A stretch of 64,000 nucleotides of DNA, taken from assembly GCF_002993885.1 (NCBI RefSeq), contig NZ_CM009578.1, forward strand, positions 995,251 through 1,059,250, given 5' to 3'. The stretch comes from Sphingopyxis lindanitolerans (GTDB taxonomy: Bacteria; Pseudomonadota; Alphaproteobacteria; Sphingomonadales; Sphingomonadaceae). The position numbers were made by a program, and so were the translations under genes. This document shows, piece by piece, positions 56,747-64,000 of the stretch. The stretch's first letter is position 1, and every line of letters begins with the position of its first letter. A model generated the notes under the pieces. That model did not search any database and had not been told where the DNA came from. It saw only the letters and a program-made list of their open reading frames with translations.

Positions 56747-57088
56747 TCAGCTCGCGTCGTCGGGCGCGTCTTGCGGGTCGTCCTGCGGCGGCGGGGCGGC
56801 GCGGGCCTTGCGCATCGATTCCATTTCGCCCTTGTCGATGAAGCCGTCGCCATTGGCGTCGAGATGCTTGAAGAAGGCATCGATCCTTTCGGGCGAGGCC
56901 AGCGACGGATCGCCCTGCCGCTCGGCGCGCATCTGGGCCATTTTGGTAATCTCGGCCTTGTCGAGCTTGCCGTCGCCATTGCCGTCCATCATCGCGAACA
57001 TGCGGCCGCCGTCGTGCGGCGGCTGCGCGCTCGCGGCGACGGGCATCGCCACCCCGAACGCGGCGGCGATCATCGTCCATGTCTTCAT
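56747..57088 (-). CDS. Exported EF-hand protein
   Basis: 113 residues with signal peptide (MKTWTMIAAAFGVAMPVAAS Ala). Two EF-hand loops: DGNGDGKLDKAE (about 35-46) and DANGDGFIDKGE (about 77-88), both with all five oxygen-donor positions, so it should bind two Ca2+. The tail is Pro/Asp-rich. Periplasmic calcium-binding proteins of this size are common in alphaproteobacteria; partners are unknown. Confidence 0.9.
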   Translation of the reverse strand: MKTWTMIAAAFGVAMPVAASAQPPHDGGRMFAMMDGNGDGKLDKAEITKMAQMRAERQGDPSLASPERIDAFFKHLDANGDGFIDKGEMESMRKARAAPPPQDDPQDAPDDAS

Positions 57089-57184
57089 AGTCCATCCTTT
57101 GTTTGTTCGGCGAGAGCGCCGGGCACCCCGGCGCGGACATGGGGGCGCGAATGTCGCAAAACTATGGCAGCGGCCTTCGGCCCG

Positions 57185-58162
57185 TCACGGCCGCAGCACG
57201 ACCTTCCCCACCACCTCGCGGCGTTCGAGCATCGCGAACCCCCGACGCCAGTCGGCAAGGTCGAGCGCGGCGTGGACGTGCGGCCGGATCCGGCCCGCCG
57301 CCGCGAGCGCGTCGATCGCCGCGACATTTTCCGCGCCGCGCGCCGGAAAGCGGCGGCCATATTCGCCCGCGCGCACGCCGACGACCGAAAAGCCCTTGAT
57401 CAGCGGCCTATTCACCGAAACCTCGGGGATGCGTCCCGACGCAAAGCCGATCACCAGCAGGCGACCGCCGAACGCGATGCAGCGCGTCGATTCGTCGAAG
57501 ATGTCGCCGCCGACGGGATCGAAGATCACATCGGCGCCCTGGCCCCCGGTCAGCGCCTTCACTTCCTCGCGGAAACCGGGTTCGGCCGCGATCACCGCAT
57601 CGGGGGCATAGGCGCTGGCGACCGCGTCGCGCTTGGCCGCGCTGCTCGCCGCCGCGATCACCCGCGCGCCGAGCGCCCGGCCAAGATCGACCGCGGCCAG
57701 CCCGACGCCGCCCGCCGCGCCATGGACGAGCAAGGTTTCGCCCGGCTCGATCCGCGCGCAGCGGACGAGCGCGACATAAGCGGTGAGATAGGCGACCGGA
57801 TAGGCCGCCGCTTCGTCCCAGCCGAGCGCCGCGGGCTTGGCACGCAGCGCCGCGGCCGGGACCACCGCATATTCGGCCATCGCGCCAAACCGATTGCCGC
57901 CGACCACCGCGTCGCCGGCGCGCCAGCCGGTGACTCCCTCGCCCACCGCATCGACCTCGCCCGAAAATTCGAGCCCCGACACGAAGGGCAGGTCGGGCTT
58001 CAACTGATAGGCGCCGCGCGTCATCAACAGGTCGGGGAAATTCACCGCGGCGGCGCGCACCCGCACCCGCACCTCGCCCGGCCCCGGCTCGGGCACCGCC
58101 AGTTCGACCAGCATCGCGCCCGCATGATCGGGCAAAAGGTCGCGCACCTGCAAAGCCCGCAT
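57185..58162 (-). CDS. NADPH:quinone oxidoreductase (MDR superfamily)
   Basis: 325 residues of the zinc-free medium-chain reductase type. N-terminal: AVNFPDLLMTRGAYQLKPDL and FVSGLEFSGEVDAVGEGV; the Rossmann motif is HGAAGGVGLAAVDLGRALGA. It reduces quinones or enones with NADPH in the cytoplasm. The 15-bp motif GATATTGTAGGAAAG lies 10 bp before the start codon, which may place it under the control of the XRE regulator at 51231. Divergent from the endolysin gene. Confidence 0.93.
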   Translation of the reverse strand: MRALQVRDLLPDHAGAMLVELAVPEPGPGEVRVRVRAAAVNFPDLLMTRGAYQLKPDLPFVSGLEFSGEVDAVGEGVTGWRAGDAVVGGNRFGAMAEYAVVPAAALRAKPAALGWDEAAAYPVAYLTAYVALVRCARIEPGETLLVHGAAGGVGLAAVDLGRALGARVIAAASSAAKRDAVASAYAPDAVIAAEPGFREEVKALTGGQGADVIFDPVGGDIFDESTRCIAFGGRLLVIGFASGRIPEVSVNRPLIKGFSVVGVRAGEYGRRFPARGAENVAAIDALAAAGRIRPHVHAALDLADWRRGFAMLERREVVGKVVLRP

Positions 58163-58172
58163 CGAGAAAAGC

Positions 58173-58187
58173 CTTTCCTACAATATC
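58173..58187 (-). promoter_or_regulatory. 15-bp motif GATATTGTAGGAAAG upstream of the quinone oxidoreductase
   Basis: Second copy of the motif at 51185-51199, in the same orientation to its gene, preceded by CCATATTGG. Confidence 0.45.
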
Positions 58188-58233
58188 CCAATATGGTTCG
58201 TTTTAGAAATTGAACAAACCACAGGAGCGAATC

Positions 58234-58803
58234 ATGCCACGACCCGATCCGTTGACCGCCGACGCCGACGCGCTGATCGACGCCGTCATCGACCGCGAAG
58301 GCCGATATGTAAACCACCCCGCCGATCGCGGCGGCCCGACCTGCTGGGGAATCAGCGAAGCGGTCGCGCGGGCGCAGGGCTATGACGGCGCGATGCGCGA
58401 GCTGCCGCGCACTGCGGCGGCCTCCATCTATCGCAGCGTTTATTGGCTGCGCCCCGCCTTCGACCGGGTCGCGCTACGCGCCCCCAAAATCGCCGCCGAA
58501 CTCTTCGACACCGGCGTCAACATGGGCACCGGCACCGCCACGGGCTTTCTCCAGCGCGCGCTCAACGCGCTCAACCGCGCCGCGCGCGATTATCCCGACA
58601 TCGCGGTCGACCGCGCCATCGGTCCGCGCACCCTGTCGGCGCTCGACGGCCTGTTGAAGGCGCGCGGCCGGGGCGGCGAGACCGTGCTGCTGCGCGCGAT
58701 GGAGGCGCTGCAGGGCGAACGCTACATCGCCCTCGCCGAACGCCGCCCGAGCCAGGAAGCCTTCCTCTACGGCTGGCTGGCGAACCGCATCGGCGACGGC
58801 TGA
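58234..58803 (+). CDS. GH108 endolysin (N-acetylmuramidase-type)
   Basis: 189 residues. The catalytic Glu lies in the N-terminal VIDREGRYVNHPADRGGPTC WGIS-type motif of glycoside hydrolase family 108, and the C-terminal half (AVDRAIGPRTLSALDGLLKA, Trp-Leu-Ala-Asn-Arg end) is the matching peptidoglycan-binding-3 domain. No signal peptide. CAGGAGCG precedes the ATG at 58234. It degrades peptidoglycan. Paired with a holin gene 61 bp downstream, as in lysis cassettes of gene transfer agents and phages. Confidence 0.9.
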   Translation: MPRPDPLTADADALIDAVIDREGRYVNHPADRGGPTCWGISEAVARAQGYDGAMRELPRTAAASIYRSVYWLRPAFDRVALRAPKIAAELFDTGVNMGTGTATGFLQRALNALNRAARDYPDIAVDRAIGPRTLSALDGLLKARGRGGETVLLRAMEALQGERYIALAERRPSQEAFLYGWLANRIGDG

Positions 58804-58864
58804 TGCCTCACCGCGCGCCATTGGGCTGAACTTCCCTGAACTTTGAACCTGTAGGAGCATTGCC

Positions 58865-59278
58865 ATGAGCATCATCGAAGGCCTGATCGGCCCCATCGCC
58901 AAGCTGATCGACAAGATCATCCCCGACCCCGAAGCGCGCGACCGCGCCAAGCTCGAACTGCTCAAATTGGAGGGCAGCCAGGAAATGGACGCGATTCGGA
59001 CGCGGATGACCGCGATCGTCGCCGAGGCGAACAGCACCGACCCCTGGACCAGCCGCGCGCGGCCGAGCTTCCTCTATGTCATGTATGCGCTGCTGCTGTG
59101 GGCGATCCCGATGGGCCTGATCGCCGCCGCGCGCCCCGCCATGGCAAGGAGCATCGCCGAGGGCATGAATGCCTATCTCGCGGGCATTCCCGAACCGCTC
59201 TACGCGCTCTTCGGGACCGGCTATCTCGGCTACACCGCCGCACGGGCCTGGGGACAGGCGAAAGGGGTGAGCGGCTGA
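58865..59278 (+). CDS. GTA-type 3TM holin
   Basis: 137 residues. The N-terminal amphipathic IIEGLIGPIAKLIDKIIPDP then EARDRAKLELLKLEGSQEMD leads to a DPWTSRARPSFLYVMYALLL membrane region with two or three helices, matching the holin_3TM family of gene transfer agents. AGGAGC precedes the ATG. With the endolysin it makes a two-gene lysis module; no capsid or portal genes are in the window. Confidence 0.85.
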   Translation: MSIIEGLIGPIAKLIDKIIPDPEARDRAKLELLKLEGSQEMDAIRTRMTAIVAEANSTDPWTSRARPSFLYVMYALLLWAIPMGLIAAARPAMARSIAEGMNAYLAGIPEPLYALFGTGYLGYTAARAWGQAKGVSG

Positions 59279-59295
59279 AAGCGTCGCCAAAATGG

Positions 59296-59330
59296 CCGTG
59301 GTCACCCGCGAAAGCGGGTGCCCATCGCCA
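59296..59330. repeat. Short repeat fragment, family E
   Basis: CCCGCGAAAGCGGGTGCCCA, a partial copy of the family seen at 29.8 kb, after the holin gene. Confidence 0.5.
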
Positions 59331-59387
59331 AACGGAGCTATTTTGAACTGGCATCGGATGGGCCGGGGGCGGCGGCTTTTCCTAATG

Positions 59388-59470
59388 TTCACGCGGAGAC
59401 GCGGAGACGCGGAGGTTTAGGAGATTGGCGGCTTTGCCGCCCTTTCTTTTTCTCCGCGTCTCCGCGTGAA
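59388..59470. repeat. Fold-back with tandem GCGGAGAC units
   Basis: TTCACGCGGAGACGCGGAG pairs with TCTCCGCGTCTCCGCGTGAA across about 45 bp. It lies between the holin and SRPBCC genes. Confidence 0.8.
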
Positions 59471-59499
59471 CCAAATCTTCTGCGCTCTCCGCGCGAATC

Positions 59500-59973
59500 C
59501 TATTCCACCACCGTCGCCAGATTCGCGAGCGACGAATTCAGCCCCGCCTGATGATCCTTCGCCGAAATCCCCGGCGGCACATGATGTGCGTCGATCGTGA
59601 CCAGCGTGCCGCCGCTCTGGCGCGACAGATACCAGTGCATCGCCATCGTCCCCGAAAAGCGCGGATCGTCGGACACGAACGCGACCTCCCAGACGATCAG
59701 CCGCCCGTCGTCGAGGGTCGGGATCTGCACCTCGATCCTATCGCTGTCGTCGTCGCTCTTGGTCTCGACATCGGCATCGTCGAACGTCAGCCGCAGCCGA
59801 AAGCCGCCCCCGGCTCGCAGATCGACATGCTCGAATGCGCCGGTCGCGCCCTCGGGCGGCAGCCAGCGCGCCAGCTTCGCGGCGCTGGTGAACGCCGCGA
59901 AAACATCGGGAAGCGGCGCCGCGATCAGCCGCTCGGCATGGTCGGTGCGCCGCGTCTTCCTGGTCGGTTTCAA
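59500..59973 (-). CDS. SRPBCC (AHSA1-type) domain protein
   Basis: 157 residues of one START-like fold. [20 protein letters not shown] then [20 protein letters not shown], and [20 protein letters not shown], with the C-terminal helix [20 protein letters not shown], are typical of the AHSA1 family. Binds a hydrophobic ligand; the ligand is unknown. The TTG at 59973 overlaps the alaS stop codon (TTGA), so it is co-translated with alaS. Confidence 0.88.
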   Translation of the reverse strand: MKPTRKTRRTDHAERLIAAPLPDVFAAFTSAAKLARWLPPEGATGAFEHVDLRAGGGFRLRLTFDDADVETKSDDDSDRIEVQIPTLDDGRLIVWEVAFVSDDPRFSGTMAMHWYLSRQSGGTLVTIDAHHVPPGISAKDHQAGLNSSLANLATVVE

Positions 59974-62627
59974 GCGAGCGCGGCTTTGACCGCCGCGACC
60001 GCCGCATCGGCCGCGCCGCCGTCAGGCCCGCCGCCCTGCGCCATGTCGGGCCGCCCGCCGCCGCCCTGCCCGCCAAGCGCCGCGACCGCCGCCTTGACGA
60101 GGTCGACCGCACTATGCTGCTGGGCGACATCGTCGGTCACGCCGACCGCGACCGACGCGCGCCCGTCGTTGACCGCGACGAGCATCGCGACCCCGCTGCC
60201 GACCTGCTTTTTCAGGCCATCGACGGTGCCGCGCAATTCCTTGGGGTCGAGCCCTTCGACGACCTGCGCGAGGAACGCCGTGTCGCCGACCTGCTCCACT
60301 GCCGGTCCGGCCGCCGCGCCGCTCGCGCCACCCCCAGCACCACCAAGCGCCAGCGCCTTTTTCGCGTCCGCAAGCTCGCGCTCGGCCTTTTTGAGCTGCT
60401 CGGCGAGCGCGGCGACCCGCGCCGGCACCTCGTCGGGCGAAGTCTTGAGCGCCGCCGCCGCGCTCTTCAGCGCCTCGTCGCGGCCGTTCAGCCATTGGCG
60501 CGCCGCCTCGCCGGTCAGCGCCTCGATGCGCCGCACGCCCGACGAGACCGCGCTTTCGCCGACGATCTTGAACAAGGCGATATCGCCAAGCGCGCGGACA
60601 TGCGTCCCGCCGCACAGCTCGACCGAATAGCTATGGTCGTCGGCACGCCCCATGCTGAGCACGCGCACCTCGTCGCCATATTTCTCCCCGAACAGCGCCA
60701 TCGCGCCCGCCGCGATCGCGTCGTCGGGAGTCATCAGCCGCGTCGATACCGGCTCGTTGGCACGAATCTGCGCGTTCACATCGGCCTCGACCTGCGCGAT
60801 CTCGTCCGCGGTCAGCGCCTTGGGGTGCGAAAAGTCGAAGCGGAAACGGTCCTCGGCAACCAGGCTGCCCTTCTGCGTCACATGGCCGCCGAGCCGGCCC
60901 CGCAGCGCCGCGTGGAGCAAATGCGTCGCGCTGTGGTTGGCGCGAATCCGGTCGCGCCGCGCGGCGTCGATGGTGAGCTGCACCGTATCGCCGACCTTCA
61001 GCGTTCCGGCCTCGAGCTTCGCCTGATGCGTGTGCAGGCGCCCGAGCGGCTTGCCGGTGTCGCCGACGACCGCCTTCGCGCCCTCCAGCGTCGCGATCGT
61101 CCCCGCATCGCCCATCTGACCGCCGCTCTCGCCATAAAAGGGCGTCTGGTTGGTCAGCACGACGACCTCGTCGCCCGCCGTGGCTTCGTCGACCGGCTTG
61201 CCGTCCTTGACCAGACCGATGACGGTCGCCTCGCCCGCGGTCGAGGTGTAGCCGGTGAATTCGGTGCTGCCGTTCGCTTCGGCAAGGTCGAACCAGATTT
61301 CGTCCGACGCCCGGTCGCCGCTGCCCTTCCACGCCGCGCGCGCCGCCGCCTTCTGCTGCGCCATCGCCGCGTCAAAGCCCGCGCGATCGACCGCGATGTC
61401 GTTCGCCCGCAGAGCGTCCTCGGTCAGGTCATAGGGAAAACCAAAGGTGTCGTAGAGCTTGAACGCGACCTCGCCGGCCAGCGTGTCGCCCTTGCCCATG
61501 CCGACCGTCGCCTCGTCGAGCAGCCGCAGCCCCTTGTCGAGCGTCTGGCGGAACTTGGCTTCCTCACGCTCCAGCGTCTCGGCGATCAGCGGCTGGGCGC
61601 GGATCAGCTCGGGATAGGCGGCGCCCATCTCGGCGGTCAGCGACGGCAGCAGCCGGTGCATCAGCGGGTCTTTGGCGCCGAGCAGGTGCGCGTGGCGCAT
61701 CGCGCGGCGCATGATCCGGCGCAGCACATAGCCGCGCCCTTCGTTCGACGGCAGCACCCCATCGGCGACGAGGAAGCTCGACGCGCGCAGATGGTCGGCG
61801 ATGACGCGGTGGCTCGCCTGGGTCGCCCCCGCGGCCGGAACGCCGGTCAGGTCGACCGACGCCGCGATCAGCGCCTTGAACGTGTCGGTGTCGTAATTGT
61901 CGTGGACGCCCTGCATCACCGCCGCGACGCGCTCCAGCCCCATGCCGGTGTCGATGCTCGGCCGCGGCAGGTCGACGCGCTCGCCGCCCGGCAACTGGTC
62001 ATATTGCATGAACACCAGGTTCCAGATTTCGACGAAGCGGTCGCCGTCTTCCTCCGGCGATCCCGGCGGACCGCCCCAGATATGGTCGCCATGGTCATAG
62101 AAGATTTCGCTGCACGGCCCGCACGGCCCGGTGTCGCCCATCGACCAGAAATTGTCGCTGGTCGGGATGCGGATGATGCGCTCCTCGGGCAGCCCCGAAA
62201 TCTTGCGCCACAGGTCGAACGCTTCGTCGTCGGTGTGATAGACCGTCGCGGTCAGCTTCTCCGCCGGCAGCCCCCAATCCTTGGTGAGCAGCGTCCAGGC
62301 GTGGGTGATCGCCTGTTCCTTGAAATAATCGCCGAAGGAGAAATTCCCCAGCATTTCAAAGAAAGTATGATGCCGCGCGGTATAGCCGACATTGTCGAGA
62401 TCATTGTGCTTGCCGCCCGCGCGCACGCATTTCTGCGACGAGGTCGCGGTGCTGTAGGGGCGCTTCTCCAGCCCCGTGAAGACATTCTTGAACGGCACCA
62501 TGCCCGCGTTGACGAACATCAACGTCGGGTCGTTATACGGCACCAGCGGCGCCGAAGGTTCGATATGATGTCCCGCCTCCCCGAAATAATCGAGGAAAGA
62601 GCGGCGAAGGTCGTTGGTCGAGGTCAT
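59970..62627 (-). CDS. alaS: Alanyl-tRNA synthetase
   Basis: 885 residues. Class II catalytic domain ([40 protein letters not shown]), the editing domain with the zinc-binding [13 protein letters not shown] and ELCGGTHV, and the C-terminal oligomerisation/tRNA-elbow region (Ala/Gly-rich with [20 protein letters not shown]). All core motifs are intact. It attaches Ala to tRNA-Ala and clears misacylated Ser and Gly. Upstream 74 bp to the next gene. Confidence 0.99.
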   Translation of the reverse strand: MTSTNDLRRSFLDYFGEAGHHIEPSAPLVPYNDPTLMFVNAGMVPFKNVFTGLEKRPYSTATSSQKCVRAGGKHNDLDNVGYTARHHTFFEMLGNFSFGDYFKEQAITHAWTLLTKDWGLPAEKLTATVYHTDDEAFDLWRKISGLPEERIIRIPTSDNFWSMGDTGPCGPCSEIFYDHGDHIWGGPPGSPEEDGDRFVEIWNLVFMQYDQLPGGERVDLPRPSIDTGMGLERVAAVMQGVHDNYDTDTFKALIAASVDLTGVPAAGATQASHRVIADHLRASSFLVADGVLPSNEGRGYVLRRIMRRAMRHAHLLGAKDPLMHRLLPSLTAEMGAAYPELIRAQPLIAETLEREEAKFRQTLDKGLRLLDEATVGMGKGDTLAGEVAFKLYDTFGFPYDLTEDALRANDIAVDRAGFDAAMAQQKAAARAAWKGSGDRASDEIWFDLAEANGSTEFTGYTSTAGEATVIGLVKDGKPVDEATAGDEVVVLTNQTPFYGESGGQMGDAGTIATLEGAKAVVGDTGKPLGRLHTHQAKLEAGTLKVGDTVQLTIDAARRDRIRANHSATHLLHAALRGRLGGHVTQKGSLVAEDRFRFDFSHPKALTADEIAQVEADVNAQIRANEPVSTRLMTPDDAIAAGAMALFGEKYGDEVRVLSMGRADDHSYSVELCGGTHVRALGDIALFKIVGESAVSSGVRRIEALTGEAARQWLNGRDEALKSAAAALKTSPDEVPARVAALAEQLKKAERELADAKKALALGGAGGGASGAAAGPAVEQVGDTAFLAQVVEGLDPKELRGTVDGLKKQVGSGVAMLVAVNDGRASVAVGVTDDVAQQHSAVDLVKAAVAALGGQGGGGRPDMAQGGGPDGGAADAAVAAVKAALA

Positions 62628-62701
62628 GGCCGCGAATTAGGGATTTTGGTTCGATGCGACAAGGTGATTCCATTGCGCCTTCGGTCGAGGCCTGTTGCGG
62701 C

Positions 62702-63304
62702 TTAGAAAGCCGTCGCAATCCCCTTGCCCAGATAGCAGGGAAGCTGGCGCAGCACGTCGGCCTTGGGCACGCCCTCCTCGATCAGTTGCGGCGGCACTTC
62801 GGACGTGTCGATGCGCACGACGGTGAAGCTGCTGGCGGGGTCGGCGCGGTGGACGACGACATAGCCGCAATCCATCGTCCCATCCTGGCGGTCGCCGCGA
62901 AAATCAAAGGCGGCGTAAAGGCCCGCCGGTTGTCCCGCGGGGTCGGGATACCAGCTCAGCCGCAGGATGCGGATCTGGCCGTCGGCCCACAGCGTCGCGC
63001 GCTTGCGCTGGTTCATCTCCCATTCGAGCCGCGGGTTCGACGCCTGGAACGACAGGCGCAGCATCGCATAGGCGGCGGCGAAATCGCGCCGTGCCAGCGC
63101 CAGCGTGTAAGCGGCGAACCGGTCGATCGCGCCCTCTTCATCGGCCGCGGTCGGCTTGAAACTCGCGCCGTCGGGCACGACGATGTTGCGCTCGACTTCG
63201 GGCCCGACTGTCGGCGGCGCGGCGAGCGCGACCGGGACGCCCATAAGCAACAGCGCCGCCGCCGCCATCACCGCGGCGACGGCCCTGCGGCGGTCAATAG
63301 CCAT
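62702..63304 (-). CDS. Exported protein of unknown function
   Basis: 200 residues with a signal peptide (MAIDRRRAVAAVMAAAALLL ending Ala-Leu-Ala). The mature part has a helical segment ALARRDFAAAYAMLRLSFQA and a beta-rich end LYAAFDFRGDRQDGTMDCGY. It resembles the DUF4019 family loosely. The ATG at 63304 overlaps the 3' end of the upstream GST gene (11 bases), so the two form an operon. No active-site motif is visible. Confidence 0.7.
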   Translation of the reverse strand: MAIDRRRAVAAVMAAAALLLMGVPVALAAPPTVGPEVERNIVVPDGASFKPTAADEEGAIDRFAAYTLALARRDFAAAYAMLRLSFQASNPRLEWEMNQRKRATLWADGQIRILRLSWYPDPAGQPAGLYAAFDFRGDRQDGTMDCGYVVVHRADPASSFTVVRIDTSEVPPQLIEEGVPKADVLRQLPCYLGKGIATAF

Positions 63305-63920
63305 AATAAGCGCCGCCCTTGTCGCGCGCGCGGCGCCATGCGGGGCGGTCGTGGCAGGCATTGACGAAATTGGCGAGCTTCGGATAGCGCGGCGCCATGC
63401 CCTGCATGATCGCGACCTCGGCGGGAAAGCTCAGCATCACGTCGGCCGCCGACAGGTCCGAACCGATGAAATGCCCCGCGTCGCTCACCCGGCTTTCCAT
63501 ATAGGAAAAATGCGAATCGAGCTGCTGCGCGATGCGCGGCTCGATCGCCGCCGCCGCCGCGCCGAGCCGCGCGGTATAGATACGCAGCAGGATCGGCGTC
63601 ATCGCCGACCCCTCGGCGAAGTGCATCCATTCGAGGTGGCGGACATGATCGTCGGTCCCGTGTTCGGGGACGAGAGCGCCGCCGCCATGGCGCTCGCACA
63701 GATATTCGGTGATCGCCCCCGATTCGGTGATCACCCTCCCGTCATCCTCGATCACCGGCGACTTGCCGAGCGGATGCACCGCAAGCAGGTCGGGCGGCGC
63801 GAGGTTGGTCACCGGGTCGCGGTCGTAATATTTCACCTCATAGGGCGCGCCGATTTCCTCGAGCAGCCACAATATGCGCTGTGACCGGCTGTTGTTGAGA
63901 TGGTGGACGATCAGGCTCAT
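63294..63920 (-). CDS. Glutathione S-transferase
   Basis: 208 residues. Thioredoxin-like N-terminal domain with the catalytic region LIVHHLNNSRSQRILWLLEE and glutathione-binding HPLGKSPVIEDDGRVITESG (cis-Pro and Glu-Ser), and an alpha-helical C-terminal domain (MLSFPAEVAIMQGMAPRYPK). ATG 63920 is preferred over the GTG one codon upstream. Unlike the GST at 32719, there is no insertion between the cis-Pro and Glu-Ser positions. Overlaps the downstream gene. Confidence 0.9.
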   Translation of the reverse strand: MSLIVHHLNNSRSQRILWLLEEIGAPYEVKYYDRDPVTNLAPPDLLAVHPLGKSPVIEDDGRVITESGAITEYLCERHGGGALVPEHGTDDHVRHLEWMHFAEGSAMTPILLRIYTARLGAAAAAIEPRIAQQLDSHFSYMESRVSDAGHFIGSDLSAADVMLSFPAEVAIMQGMAPRYPKLANFVNACHDRPAWRRARDKGGAYYGY

Positions 63921-63932
63921 CACGCGATCCTT

Positions 63933-64000
63933 TCAGGGTTTCCAGGGGCCGTTGCGGTCGATCAGCGCCGCGAGCTCGCGCACCAGCTTGGCGCCGAGAA
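63933..64000 (-). CDS. C-terminal end of an unidentified protein (runs off the right edge)
   Basis: The only frame consistent with coding ends LGAKLVRELAALIDRNGPWK Pro stop, with the stop codon at 63933-63935. It lies 12 bp upstream of the GST start, so it is probably in the same operon. Too short to identify. Confidence 0.5.
   Translation of the reverse strand, partial: LGAKLVRELAALIDRNGPWKP

Overview
The window is high-GC DNA from an alphaproteobacterium of the order Sphingomonadales, most likely Sphingopyxis or a close relative. This is inferred from overall protein character, from dispersed palindromic repeats, and from lineage-typical small proteins (a DUF6456 protein, short PspC and cspA/infA-like genes). 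There is no plasmid, prophage or CRISPR signature. It reads as a chromosomal housekeeping segment with accessory genes set between core operons.

Layout. Left edge (1-1.7 kb): the 5' part of recF, apparently carrying a small frame-changing deletion, then a two-gene small-protein operon (42-aa membrane peptide plus a PspC-domain protein) behind a textbook sigma-54 promoter with an upstream inverted repeat. 2-31.7 kb, minus strand: the transcription/translation superoperon in conventional order (tRNA-Trp, secE, nusG, rplK, rplA, rplJ, rplL, rpoB, rpoC), but opened up by unrelated genes. About 7.5 kb separates rpoB from rplL (periplasmic proteins, MASE1-PAS-GGDEF cyclase, TetR and carotenoid/lignostilbene oxygenase). 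About 8.5 kb separates rplJ from rplA (PadR-DUF2218, transglutaminase-TPR protein, amino-acid permease, PhhB, small zincin, ccmAB). A thioesterase sits between rplK and nusG, and a Gdx/SugE transporter between secE and tRNA-Trp. The separated blocks each have a plausible sigma-70 promoter.

31.7-37.2 kb: DMT transporter and GST pair, cspA with an infA paralogue, small proteins, nitronate monooxygenase, a fold-back element, and a DUF4261/AHH-nuclease pair. 37.2-44.4 kb: kup and the second half of cytochrome c maturation (ccmCDEFGHI). Together with ccmAB this gives a complete System I set split over two loci. 44.5-53 kb: YbaN, Leu/Val/Phe-type dehydrogenase, tRNA-His, 2OG dioxygenase, SIMPL protein, Uup-type ABC-F, TonB-like protein, DUF6456, XRE regulator, glycosyltransferase. 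53-56 kb: yajC-secD-secF. 56.5-64 kb: tRNA-Pro, EF-hand protein, quinone oxidoreductase, a GH108 endolysin with a GTA-type holin, SRPBCC protein, alaS, a secreted unknown and a GST.

The most interesting signals are: (i) the sigma-54 PspC mini-operon; (ii) repeats that have entered genes, notably a palindromic repeat read in frame inside a GST gene and another in the ccmH signal-peptide region; (iii) a possible guanidine-II-type hairpin before the gdx-like gene; (iv) a PadR regulator with a Gly/His-rich N-terminus paired with DUF2218; (v) a 15-bp motif shared by the promoters of an XRE regulator and a quinone oxidoreductase. I see no unambiguous new defence or mobile system. All family assignments come from reading the sequence and remembered family features; no database search was run.
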